Shown: positions 1 to 6,645, counted from the first letter of the stretch. The stretch: DNA of 7,333 nucleotides from an uncultured Eubacteriales bacterium (GCA_900554625.1 USHP01000092.1:1-7333), one strand, 5' to 3'. Numbers and translations: made by a program. The notes: generated by a model from the letters alone, not told the origin.

Positions 1-706
1 GACAATACCCGACTGCGGAGGTAAAGCCGGTTTTCAGGCCCATTGCCCCCTGGTAGAAACGAATGAGTTTGTTGGTATTGGACAGGCCGAAGCTGCCGTT
101 TCGGATGGTGTCCATCCAGATGGTGGTAAACTTTTTGATCTGGGGGTGGTTTTTCAGCAGCTCCCGGGACATCACCGCAATGTCGTGGGCTGAGGTTTTG
201 TGCTGGTCTGCGCCTACCCCATCATCCAGGCCGGTACAGTTGACGAAGGTGGTATCCGTCATTCCCAGTTCCTGGGCACGCTGGTTCATCAGCGCCACGA
301 AGGCCTCTTCCGAGCCTGCGATGTGTTCTGCCATGGCGCAGGCGCAGTCGTTGGCAGAGGAGACGGCAATGGATTTGAGCATATCCGAAACGGTCATGGT
401 CTCCCCAGCCTTCAGATAAACCTGACTGCCTCCCTTGGCCGCGGCGGCTTCCGAGGCGGTGACGGTATCGGTCATGGCAATTTTGCCGCTGTCCACTGCT
501 TCCATAATCAGCAGCATGGTCATCACCTTGGTGACACTGGCCGGAGCCAGACGCTCGTGGGCGTTGGATTCGTAGAGAATGCTGCCGGTGGACACGTCCA
601 TCAGCAGGGCACTTTTTCCCGCCACCGACAATTCCACAGCCCCGGCCTTTCCCGGCAAGCAAAACAGGCACGCCAGCAGTGCCGCGGCCCAAGCAATCCG
701 CTTCAT
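1..706 (-). CDS. D-alanyl-D-alanine carboxypeptidase (peptidase S11, DacF/PBP5-like), partial
   Basis: N-terminal 235 residues of a serine-type penicillin-binding protein that removes the terminal D-Ala from peptidoglycan stem peptides outside the membrane; the C-terminus lies beyond the left edge. All three active-site motifs are visible: SVTK at residues 57-60 (nucleophile Ser57, Lys60), SAN at 117-119, and KTG at 225-227. The signal peptide has a hydrophobic core at about 5-18 and an AxA-type signal peptidase I site (A21-G-A23, before Val24). The start at 706 is chosen because GGAGGG (713-718) lies 6 nt upstream; an in-frame ATG at 710-712 abuts the Shine-Dalgarno sequence and is unlikely to be used. 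It is divergent from the hydrogenase. No clear -35/-10 pair was found for it. Known for the family: low-molecular-weight PBPs tune cross-linking, and some clostridial members act in sporulation (DacF, DacB). Which paralogue this is cannot be decided here. Confidence 0.95.
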   Translation of the reverse strand, partial: MKRIAWAAALLACLFCLPGKAGAVELSVAGKSALLMDVSTGSILYESNAHERLAPASVTKVMTMLLIMEAVDSGKIAMTDTVTASEAAAAKGGSQVYLKAGETMTVSDMLKSIAVSSANDCACAMAEHIAGSEEAFVALMNQRAQELGMTDTTFVNCTGLDDGVGADQHKTSAHDIAVMSRELLKNHPQIKKFTTIWMDTIRNGSFGLSNTNKLIRFYQGAMGLKTGFTSAVGYC

Positions 707-712
707 GATCAT

Positions 713-718
713 CCCTCC
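713..718 (-). promoter_or_regulatory. Shine-Dalgarno of the carboxypeptidase gene
   Basis: GGAGGG read on the minus strand, 6 nt before the ATG at 706. It fixes the start against the in-frame ATG at 712, which touches the motif directly. Confidence 0.8.
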
Positions 719-729
719 AAACAATTCCT

Positions 730-753
730 GGTACAACCTATACCTATGGTGTA
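730..753. promoter_or_regulatory. Candidate operator: three alternating 6-bp half-sites
   Basis: Read on plus: GGTACA (730-735), 3-nt gap, TATACC (739-744), 3-nt gap, GGTGTA (748-753). Neighbouring half-sites are inverted with one mismatch each, giving two overlapping dyads with a regular 9-bp period. The array lies 24-47 bp upstream of the carboxypeptidase start, in the expected promoter region of that gene, and about 65 bp upstream of the hydrogenase -10. The binding protein is unknown, and chance is possible at this length. Confidence 0.3.
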
Positions 754-813
754 TCTTTATGCGCTGACGGCCGGATTATTTTTCTTTTTTGTGTAGAAAA
801 ATTCAGAAAATTG

Positions 814-822
814 TGATAGAAT
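814..822 (+). promoter_or_regulatory. Candidate extended -10 promoter of the hydrogenase gene
   Basis: TGATAGAAT matches the extended -10 form TGnTATAAT with one mismatch. No good -35 lies at 16-18 nt, as is usual for extended -10 promoters. It predicts a start near 829 and a leader of about 77 nt carrying the hairpin at 838-876. Confidence 0.45.
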
Positions 823-837
823 AACTTTGTATTGTCT

Positions 838-876
838 GCCGGCCGGGGATTTGTCCCAATTCCCCCGGTTTTCGGC
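838..876 (+). promoter_or_regulatory. GC-rich leader hairpin ahead of the hydrogenase gene
   Basis: GCCG (838-841) pairs with CGGC (873-876) and CCGGGG (843-848) with CCCCGG (863-868), giving about 10 bp interrupted by an internal loop. A competing small hairpin, GGGA (846-849) with TCCC (854-857), is possible. A short T-run (884-888) follows 7 nt after the stem, just before the Shine-Dalgarno, so the element could be a weak attenuator or a stabilising 5' stem. No known riboswitch class is recognised. Confidence 0.4.
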
Positions 877-888
877 ATAATTCTTTTT

Positions 889-893
889 GGAGG
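889..893 (+). promoter_or_regulatory. Shine-Dalgarno that decides the hydrogenase start
   Basis: GGAGG immediately followed by ATG at 894 (zero spacing, unusable) and then by an in-frame ATG at 906 with 12-nt spacing, long but workable. The protein from 906 therefore lacks the four residues MRTQ. Confidence 0.65.
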
Positions 894-905
894 ATGAGAA
901 CGCAA

Positions 906-2411
906 ATGAGAGGTATCCCTTCCCTGATCACAGATATCCGCAAGAATGTCTTCACCGAAGTGGCCCGGATGGCCTATTCCGGCGGCGATTACAGCCAGGC
1001 AGAAGATTTGCCCTTCAAAATCGTCCCCGGCGATCAGCCCATGCACCGGGAATCCATTTTCCTGGAGCGGGCCATTGCCGGCGAACGGGTTCGCCTGGCC
1101 ATGGGCCTGAGCATCCGCCCCATCCAAACCCGAACCCTGATGACGGAAGGAATGGATGCGGCTGCCATCGCCGAGCAGTATTACGAGCCGCCTCTGATCA
1201 ATATTATTCCCTATGCCTGCCACGCCTGTCCCACCAATCAGTATAAGGTAACGGTTGGCTGTCAGAACTGCCTGGCCGCCTCCTGCCAAAAGGTTTGCCC
1301 CAAGGATGCCATTTCTTTCGTCAACGGCAGAAGCTTTATTGACAAGGACAAGTGCATCAAGTGCGGACGCTGTGCAAAGGCCTGTCCCTATCACGCCATT
1401 ATCCATCTGGAGCGGCCCTGTCAGGTCTCCTGCGGTATGGATGCCATCGGCGTAGACGAAAACGGCAAGGCAGTCATCAACCAGGACAAGTGCGTTGCCT
1501 GCGGCCAGTGCCTGGTCAGCTGCCCCTTCGGCGCCATTGTGGACAAGGGCCAGATTTTCCAGGTGATCCAGTCCATCCTGAAGGGCGACAAGGTCATCGC
1601 CATTGTGGCCCCCGCGTTTATCGGCCAGTTCAGCGGCAAGGTTTCTCCCGGCAAGCTGGTCAGCGCCATGAAGGAACTGGGCTTCGACCGGGTTGTGGAA
1701 GTGGCCATCGGCGCGGATATGTGTACCATTGAGGAAGCCAAGGACTTCCTGGAAAAGGTGCCTCAGGAGCAGGACTACATGGCAACCTCCTGCTGCCCGG
1801 CCTGGCACTCCATGATCTACAAGCTGTTCCCCACGGAGACCAAGAAGATCTCCATGACCCTGACCCCCATGGTCTTTACCGCCCGTCTGATGAAGAAGCA
1901 GAACCCGGGATGCAAGGTAGTTTTTGTCGGCCCCTGCGCCGCAAAGAAGCTGGAGGCCATCCGGGAGGATATCCGCTCCGATGTGGACTTTGTTCTGACC
2001 TTTGAAGAGCTGATGGGCATGTTTGAGGCTAAGGAAATTGACTTTGATTCCCTACCGGACAGCGAAGGCCTGAACGAGGGCACCAGTGCCGGACGGGGCT
2101 TCGCGGTGGCCGGCGGTGTTGCCAAGGCGGTGACGGATCTGGCCAAGGAGCAAAATCCGGGACTGGAAATCAAAACTGCCCGGGCCGAGGGTCTGCGTGA
2201 CTGCCGCAAGCTGATGATGATGGCTAAAAACGGCAAGTACAAGGGATATCTTCTGGAAGGCATGGCCTGTCCCGGCGGCTGCGTAGCCGGTGCGGGAACC
2301 ATTTTGTCCGTGGAGCAGGCGACCAAGTGTGTGGAAAAATACACCAAGGAAGCCCCGGCAGCTTCGCCATTGGAAAGCGCCTACCGCCACGAAGGCCAGC
2401 ATCTGGACTAA
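906..2411 (+). CDS. Monomeric [FeFe] hydrogenase, group B-like, with multi-cluster ferredoxin N-terminus
   Basis: 501-residue cytoplasmic iron hydrogenase that interconverts protons plus electrons with H2, probably with ferredoxin. The N-terminal half has 16 cysteines: C105/C108, C119/C122/C127/C131-P, C150/C153/C156/C160-P, C172/C176 and C196/C199/C202/C206-P. That is enough for up to four [4Fe-4S] clusters (assignment inferred). H-cluster signatures follow: L1 TSCCPAW at 294-300, L2 GPCAAKK at 342-348, L3 EGMACPGGC at 451-459; the likely ligands are C297, C344, C455 and C459, and C296 is the usual proton-relay Cys. L2 has Gly-Pro-Cys where classical group A enzymes have Met-Pro-Cys, and L3 continues VAGAG instead of the usual GGG, which points to group B. 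The start at 906 is preferred because GGAGG (889-893) directly abuts the in-frame ATG at 894 but lies 12 nt before 906. HydE/F/G maturases, needed for the H-cluster, are not in the window. Assignment to the enzyme family is secure; the group is less so. Confidence 0.93.
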   Translation: MRGIPSLITDIRKNVFTEVARMAYSGGDYSQAEDLPFKIVPGDQPMHRESIFLERAIAGERVRLAMGLSIRPIQTRTLMTEGMDAAAIAEQYYEPPLINIIPYACHACPTNQYKVTVGCQNCLAASCQKVCPKDAISFVNGRSFIDKDKCIKCGRCAKACPYHAIIHLERPCQVSCGMDAIGVDENGKAVINQDKCVACGQCLVSCPFGAIVDKGQIFQVIQSILKGDKVIAIVAPAFIGQFSGKVSPGKLVSAMKELGFDRVVEVAIGADMCTIEEAKDFLEKVPQEQDYMATSCCPAWHSMIYKLFPTETKKISMTLTPMVFTARLMKKQNPGCKVVFVGPCAAKKLEAIREDIRSDVDFVLTFEELMGMFEAKEIDFDSLPDSEGLNEGTSAGRGFAVAGGVAKAVTDLAKEQNPGLEIKTARAEGLRDCRKLMMMAKNGKYKGYLLEGMACPGGCVAGAGTILSVEQATKCVEKYTKEAPAASPLESAYRHEGQHLD

Positions 2412-2417
2412 ACGCAA

Positions 2418-2447
2418 AAAAGAGGACTCCACAGGGAGTCCTCTTTT
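2418..2447. terminator. Bidirectional intrinsic terminator
   Basis: Perfect 13-bp stem (2418-2430 with 2435-2447) and 4-nt loop ACAG. The A/T ends of the stem supply a T-run on either strand: TTTT on plus, TTTTTT on minus. It lies 6 nt past the hydrogenase stop and ends transcription from both the hydrogenase and the convergent symporter. Confidence 0.9.
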
Positions 2448-2458
2448 CAGTACAGAAT

Positions 2459-2489
2459 AACCGGGTCAGGCTTTTCCCCTGACCCGGTT
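2459..2489. terminator. Second intrinsic hairpin between the convergent genes
   Basis: Perfect 12-bp stem (AACCGGGTCAGG at 2459-2470 with 2478-2489), 7-nt loop. On minus it comes 9 nt after the symporter stop; on plus it is followed by GCTGTTTTG. The U-run is weak on both strands, so it probably backs up the hairpin at 2418-2447. Confidence 0.7.
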
Positions 2490-2498
2490 GCTGTTTTG

Positions 2499-3863
2499 TT
2501 ATGCGCCAAAGAAGGAAATCATACCGGCAACGAAGATAATCGCCACAATCACCGGCAGTACATAGGTCACGTAAGCCCGCATCCATCGAGGGAACTTCAT
2601 GCCCTTTCCCTCGTTGGCTTCCTTCAGGAAGTTCTGGAAGCCCCAGCCGTAACGGGTTGTGCAGAAGATCACAAAAATGAGAGAGCCCAGGGGGAGCATG
2701 ATGTTGCTCACCAAGAAGTCCTCGGTCTCCTGAATGTCGTGTCCGGGCAGAGGATGGATGTTGGCCCAGGCATTGTAACCCAGCAGGCAGGGCAGGCTCA
2801 GCAGGAAAATGCCGATGCAGCAGATCAGGCAGGTCTTCTTCCGGCTCCAGTTCGTCAGCTCGGTGATGCAGGAGACGATGTTCTCAAACACCGCCAGGAT
2901 AGTGGAGTAGGCGGCGAAGGTCATAAAGAGGAAGAAGAGGCTGCCCCAGAGACGGCCCAGAGGCAGGTGGTTAAAGACGTTAGGAAGGGTCACAAAAATC
3001 AGGGGAGGTCCCTGGGTTACGTCCACACCATAGGCGGAGCAAGCGGGGAAGATGATGAGGCCGGCGGACAGGGCAACGAGGGTATCCAGGCCGCAGATAC
3101 GGAACGCCTCGCCCATGAGGGCCTGTTCTTTGCCGATGTAGCTGCCAAAAATGGCCATGGCACCGATGCCCAGGCTCAGGGTAAAGAAGGACTGATTCAT
3201 GGCGCCTACGATGATGTCGCCGATACCCACTTCCTTCATTTTCTGGACGTTGGGGATCAGATAGAATTTAAGGCCCTCAGCGCCGCCCTCCAGGAACACG
3301 GAGTTCACGGCCAGGGCGATGGTCAGCACCATCAGGGCCACCATCATGCTCTTGGTGACCTTCTCCAGGCCCTTCTGGACGCCTTTGGAGATGATAAAGA
3401 AGCCGGAAACCACAACAATGCCCATATAACAGACCATTTTCCAGGGGGAAGACAGCATGGTCCCAAATGCGCCTTCCACGGCTGCGGTATCCATTCCCAC
3501 GAAGACGCCCCGGGCAGTGTCCACGAAGTACTGGAGCATCCAGCCGGCCACGGTGGTGTAGAACATCATGAGGCAGATATTGCCTGCCAGGCACACATAA
3601 CCGTGCCAGTTCCACTTGCCGCTATTTTGCAGGGCAGGGTACATTTTTACGGGGCTCTTCTGGGCCGCCCGGCCCATGGCCAGTTCCATGGTCAGCACCG
3701 GCACGCCCAGAGCCACCAGAAACAGTAAGTAGATCACCACGAATGCGCCGCCGCCGTACTGGCCCGCCATCCAGGGGAATTTCCAGACGTTGCCGACGCC
3801 TATGGCGCATCCGGCGCTCAGTAGCAGAAAGCCTAATCGGCTTCTCAGATGTTCACGTTGCAT
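2499..3863 (-). CDS. Neurotransmitter:sodium symporter (NSS/SNF) family transporter
   Basis: 454-residue inner-membrane sodium-coupled transporter with the LeuT fold, probably importing an amino acid; the substrate cannot be read from the sequence. TM1 carries the family hallmark GCAIGVGNVWKFP at 18-30, with the unwound G-x-G and Na1-site Asn25, followed by GGGAF (37-41) and ELAMGR (60-65) at the end of TM2. TM6 has NQSFFTLSLGIGA at 223-235, matching the substrate-site helix of LeuT. TM8 has FAAYST (316-321) at the Na2 site, with Ser-Thr where LeuT has Thr-Ser. The last helix (about 430-450) ends 4 residues from the terminus, so there are 11 helices as in MhsT and Tyt1, not 12. The start at 3863 is preferred over a TTG at 3890 because GGAGG (3875-3879) lies between them, 11 nt before the ATG. 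It has its own consensus promoter and convergent terminators downstream, so it is probably monocistronic. Confidence 0.95.
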   Translation of the reverse strand: MQREHLRSRLGFLLLSAGCAIGVGNVWKFPWMAGQYGGGAFVVIYLLFLVALGVPVLTMELAMGRAAQKSPVKMYPALQNSGKWNWHGYVCLAGNICLMMFYTTVAGWMLQYFVDTARGVFVGMDTAAVEGAFGTMLSSPWKMVCYMGIVVVSGFFIISKGVQKGLEKVTKSMMVALMVLTIALAVNSVFLEGGAEGLKFYLIPNVQKMKEVGIGDIIVGAMNQSFFTLSLGIGAMAIFGSYIGKEQALMGEAFRICGLDTLVALSAGLIIFPACSAYGVDVTQGPPLIFVTLPNVFNHLPLGRLWGSLFFLFMTFAAYSTILAVFENIVSCITELTNWSRKKTCLICCIGIFLLSLPCLLGYNAWANIHPLPGHDIQETEDFLVSNIMLPLGSLIFVIFCTTRYGWGFQNFLKEANEGKGMKFPRWMRAYVTYVLPVIVAIIFVAGMISFFGA

Positions 3864-3890
3864 AATTCTCTCTTCCTCCAAGTAAGACAA

Positions 3891-3925
3891 AATCCGGGGT
3901 TATTATAAGAAAATCACCCCGAATT
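3891..3925. promoter_or_regulatory. Inverted repeat enclosing the -10 of the symporter promoter (candidate operator)
   Basis: Arms AATCCGGGGT (3891-3900) and ACCCCGAATT (3916-3925) are complementary at 9 of 10 positions, separated by 15 nt holding the TATAAT. One arm lies in the -35/-10 spacer, the other over the transcription start. A bound dimeric regulator would block RNA polymerase. It is not followed by a T-run in a terminator-like arrangement, so an operator is more likely than a terminator. The regulator is unknown. Confidence 0.55.
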
Positions 3926-3930
3926 GTCAA
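3902..3930 (-). promoter_or_regulatory. Perfect-consensus sigma-A promoter of the symporter gene
   Basis: On minus: TTGACA (3930-3925), exactly 17 nt, TATAAT (3907-3902). The predicted start is near 3895, giving a leader of about 32 nt with the GGAGG ribosome binding site. Both hexamers match consensus fully, which normally implies a strong promoter held in check by a repressor. Confidence 0.9.
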
Positions 3931-4010
3931 TGAATATTTTCCCAGAAACACAAAAGTCTTTTACTTGCGGATAGTCGTACTAATTTTGTGCCCCCACCAG
4001 GGAAAGCAAA

Positions 4011-4892
4011 CTATTTCTTCGGCGAGTTCTGATCCACTTTTCCCCGTGAAAAACCCCGTCCCCAAACCTCGCTGACACGGCTGACAATCATGAAGCAGTC
4101 CGGATCAATACTCCGGGCCAGCCGCTCGATTTTGGGCATTTCGTGGTTGGAGACAATGCTGAGGATGATTTCTGTAGGAGTATGCAGAAATCCTCCTTCT
4201 CCGTGGAGCAGGGTCACGCCTCTGTCCACCTGGGACAAGATGGCATCCCGGATGGCGTCCGCCTTGGGGCTGACAATTTTCACTTCCGTCTTGCTGGTCC
4301 CCATGAGCATCACCCGATTCAAAGTAAAGGACAGAATCAGAATCAGCAAAATGCCGTAGAGCAGGTCCTCCAGAGTGTGAAACAGCAGCTGGGAAATCAT
4401 AATGCAGAAATCAAACACCCACAAGCTGGAAGAAACCGGAATGTGCAGATACTTTTTCAGAATCAGCGGCGGGATATCCATACCGCCGGTAGAAGCGCCA
4501 CCCCGGATCACCATCCCCAGAGATACGCCCAGCCCCAGTGCGGCGAAGACCACATTCAGCAGAATATCCTGGGTAATCCGGATATCTCCCAGAGTACGAT
4601 TGAGCACCTCCAGCGCAACGGGATAAAACAAGGAAGAAAACACCGTACTCAAGGCAAACTGCCTGCCGATCATCCGCCACCCCACCAGCAGCATCACCAC
4701 ATTGAACACGAAAATAAAGCCGGAGATGGGGATCTGGGTCAGATGATTGACCACTAAGGCAATGCCGGTGGTTCCGCAGCTGATCAGATTCGCCGGCAGC
4801 AGAAACAGCTTAACCGTCAGTGCATACAGGATGTTGCCCACAACCACCAGCAGCAGGGAGAACACCCGATTTCGATTGATTTCCTGTGACAT
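4011..4892 (-). CDS. YitT family membrane protein (DUF161 plus DUF2179)
   Basis: 293-residue integral membrane protein. The N-terminal two thirds carry about six hydrophobic helices (roughly 10-30, 38-52, 57-73, 80-97, 110-130, 155-195, the last stretch possibly two) with the conserved glycine motif GGASTGGMDI at 131-140 in the DUF161 membrane domain. The C-terminal cytoplasmic domain (about 203-283) matches DUF2179, with RGVTLLHGEGGF at 224-235 and SRVSEVWGRGF at 271-281. The family is widespread and multi-copy in Bacillota (B. subtilis YitT, YpjC, YqfU, YxkD); biochemical function is not established. The ATG has only a weak AAAGGA (4905-4910), 12 nt upstream. It sits 85 bp downstream of the LRR gene with a terminator between, and no promoter of its own is evident. 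After the stop at 4011 I see no strong intrinsic terminator before the symporter promoter. Confidence 0.92.
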   Translation of the reverse strand: MSQEINRNRVFSLLLVVVGNILYALTVKLFLLPANLISCGTTGIALVVNHLTQIPISGFIFVFNVVMLLVGWRMIGRQFALSTVFSSLFYPVALEVLNRTLGDIRITQDILLNVVFAALGLGVSLGMVIRGGASTGGMDIPPLILKKYLHIPVSSSLWVFDFCIMISQLLFHTLEDLLYGILLILILSFTLNRVMLMGTSKTEVKIVSPKADAIRDAILSQVDRGVTLLHGEGGFLHTPTEIILSIVSNHEMPKIERLARSIDPDCFMIVSRVSEVWGRGFSRGKVDQNSPKK

Positions 4893-4922
4893 TTATCTTA
4901 ACCGTCCTTTCCGGAGAAAAAT

Positions 4923-4953
4923 CACGTCTGCCAGGGAATGCCTGACAGACGTG
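4923..4953 (-). terminator. Intrinsic terminator of the LRR gene
   Basis: CACGTCTGCCAGG (4923-4935) pairs with CCTGACAGACGTG (4941-4953) with one mismatch in 13 and a 5-nt loop. On minus the stem is followed by ATTTTTC, a proper U-run. It lies 24 nt past the LRR stop and 30 nt before the YitT ATG. Confidence 0.85.
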
Positions 4954-4977
4954 AGCAAAGCGGAACCCATAAAAGGA

Positions 4978-6528
4978 TTACCACTCCATATAGTACATAT
5001 TCAGGGCATCGCGCATGGCGTAGTAGTTGGGAAGACGCCGCCAGCCGCTGGAAACGGTGGCATTGCCGCTGGCCACAACATGGGTGTTGGGCAGGGCCTG
5101 GGTCATTTCCCACGCACTTCCGCCGCCGCGGAAGATCATCCACAGATTTTTCAGCCAGGTCATCTTGCCGATGGGGGTTACATCCGCACTGGTATTGCCG
5201 ATGTTCAGATCCTCCAGCGCTGTACAGCCCTGCAGAGGGGTAAAGTCCTTCACCGGGCTCCAGTCCAGCTCCAGGAACACCAGGTTTTTACAGGTGCTCA
5301 GGGGCGTAATGTCCTGCACTTCCGTATGGGCAAGAATCAGATACTTGAGGTTGGGCATATATTCCACGAAGCTGACGTCTTTCACGCCCATATGTCCAAC
5401 GTCCACCGCAATGATATCTTCGCAGTAACGCAGGTTCACCGTGGCATCGTCCCGGATATAGCCCACACCGTCCCGGCTGGGCATAAAGGAAGTAGTGTCG
5501 GTACGGGTGGGCAGCTTCTCACCGCAGCGCACAATCCACACGACCTTATAATCCGCCCGGGCACGCTCCCGGTATGCGGCAATTTCCTCGTTGTCCAGAC
5601 CGCATTCACCCAGGAATACCTGTTTGGTACCGGGGAAATACTTCATGCCCTGCTCTACTTCGTCCAGAGTCTCGATGGTGGTGTCAGACAGGTCCACTTC
5701 CTCCACACCCAGTTCAAAGCTCTTTCCGCAGATTTCCTGCTCCCAGGTTACTTCCGCATCCGCATATGTATCCTGCAGGGCGATGACTGCATCTGCCGCC
5801 GCTTTGGGGTTTTCCAGGTGCAGCTGCTTCATGTCCGGCAGCAGCTGCAGCAGGTTCAGTTCTGCATCATTGGGTTCCTTCAGAGTTACCTTCTTGGTAT
5901 CATTCGCAATTTTTTCTCCGTTAACGGAAACAAAGAAATCCAGGCCGTTTTCATGGCAGTAGGTTTGCAGCTGGTCCAGGTTTTCCATCTGCTCTCCCCC
6001 GCTGACCACCACCGTGGACAACTGGCGCAGATACGGCAGCAGGCCAAGTTCTTCCTGGGTAATGCCTGTCAGGTTGAGTTCCTTGGTATCATAGCGGTAG
6101 CCGGTGCCGTTGATCTCCACATCAAAGGTAATGTTCACTTCCGGATACCGATCCTGGGCCGCCAGCAGCTGGGGATAGTCTTTGCAGCCCTCTGCGTTTA
6201 CCTTTTGCAAAGAGGAGAAATAGCCCAGTACACCCACATCTTCTTCGCTCAGGGTCGTTACGGTCAGTTCCGTAGTGTCGTCCGGATAAACTGTTCCCTG
6301 GAAAGGGATGTCCCAGCGGATTTCACAATCCGGCAAACGGCTGTGCAGTTTGTCGTAGTGGCTCAGGGAAATATCCTGACCCCGCAGGTCCAGGCTTTGG
6401 GCCTGCTTGGAATAAAACCGAAAGTCCACCATCCAATAGTGCGTGATGTTCCAAACCAGACCGGCAGCCAGAGCCAACAGCATGATTACCAAAATCAGCA
6501 CCACAAAGACTTTTTTCATTCCGCTCAA
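4978..6528 (-). CDS. Membrane-anchored leucine-rich-repeat protein with repeated N-terminal modules
   Basis: 516-residue protein of unknown function. A single N-terminal helix (about 7-27, after Lys5-Lys6, no lipobox) acts as anchor or uncleaved signal, leaving the rest outside the cell. Residues about 65-350 hold roughly five diverged modules of 62-70 residues, beginning near 65, 128, 194, 255 and 325. Each has a [strand]-x-G-x-x-[Y/F/I] segment, often a DTxxL/V pair, an acidic E-E/D-L/V helix and a final L-x-x-V/L strand. Residues about 391-465 form InlB-like LRRs with a 21-22 residue period (NLKYL 395, NLVFL 415, ALEDL 437, WLKNL 458, approximate). A C-terminal cap follows, rich in Trp/Tyr (GWRRLPNYYAMRD at 495-507). 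The start is a TTG at 6528: AAAAGGAGG (6537-6545) lies 8 nt before it but 17 nt before the next ATG (6519). A good promoter and a terminator frame it. A role in surface binding is inferred from LRR architecture only. Confidence 0.88.
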   Translation of the reverse strand: MSGMKKVFVVLILVIMLLALAAGLVWNITHYWMVDFRFYSKQAQSLDLRGQDISLSHYDKLHSRLPDCEIRWDIPFQGTVYPDDTTELTVTTLSEEDVGVLGYFSSLQKVNAEGCKDYPQLLAAQDRYPEVNITFDVEINGTGYRYDTKELNLTGITQEELGLLPYLRQLSTVVVSGGEQMENLDQLQTYCHENGLDFFVSVNGEKIANDTKKVTLKEPNDAELNLLQLLPDMKQLHLENPKAAADAVIALQDTYADAEVTWEQEICGKSFELGVEEVDLSDTTIETLDEVEQGMKYFPGTKQVFLGECGLDNEEIAAYRERARADYKVVWIVRCGEKLPTRTDTTSFMPSRDGVGYIRDDATVNLRYCEDIIAVDVGHMGVKDVSFVEYMPNLKYLILAHTEVQDITPLSTCKNLVFLELDWSPVKDFTPLQGCTALEDLNIGNTSADVTPIGKMTWLKNLWMIFRGGGSAWEMTQALPNTHVVASGNATVSSGWRRLPNYYAMRDALNMYYMEW

Positions 6529-6536
6529 CGAAAATG

Positions 6537-6545
6537 CCTCCTTTT
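6537..6545 (-). promoter_or_regulatory. Strong Shine-Dalgarno selecting a TTG start
   Basis: AAAAGGAGG on minus, 8 nt upstream of TTG 6528. The in-frame ATG at 6519 would be 17 nt away, outside the usual range. Confidence 0.75.
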
Positions 6546-6589
6546 GGCAGGGATCGGAGAATTCTCTCCCAATTTTCCATATAGGCTAT

Positions 6590-6618
6590 ATTATGGTCAA
6601 AAAACGCAAATAAGTCAA
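6590..6618 (-). promoter_or_regulatory. Sigma-A promoter of the LRR gene
   Basis: On minus: TTGACT (6618-6613), 17 nt, CATAAT (6595-6590). The predicted start is near 6583, with a leader of about 55 nt. The leader contains the palindrome GAGAATTCTC (6557-6566), which could form a short stem upstream of the ribosome binding site. Confidence 0.8.
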
Positions 6619-6645
6619 GGGTAACTTACCAAAACACAGCGCATG

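Noticed and set aside
811..830. Rex or FNR/CRP-type site in TTGTGATAGAATAACTTT upstream of the hydrogenase
   Set aside because: The left half resembles such sites but the right half does not match the inverted repeat; it is better explained as an extended -10.
894..905. ATG at 894 as start of the hydrogenase
   Set aside because: It directly abuts GGAGG, leaving no spacing; ATG 906 in the same frame is 12 nt away.
744..1808. Minus-strand open frame of 354 codons across the hydrogenase start
   Set aside because: Antisense to the cysteine-rich hydrogenase domain and without recognisable features; it also runs through the divergent regulatory gap.
2496..3728. Plus-strand open frame of 410 codons
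   Set aside because: Antisense shadow of the NSS symporter; its product is His/Gln/Gly/Ala rich without motifs, while the minus frame matches the family from end to end.
3864..3890. TTG at 3890 as start of the symporter
   Set aside because: The GGAGG at 3875-3879 lies downstream of it, inside the extension, and points to ATG 3863.
4747..6624. Plus-strand open frame of 625 codons, longer than the LRR gene it overlaps
   Set aside because: It is antisense to the LRR gene, has no family motifs and a His/Gln/Arg-rich composition typical of shadow frames. The minus gene has promoter, strong ribosome binding site, membrane anchor, LRR periodicity and terminator.
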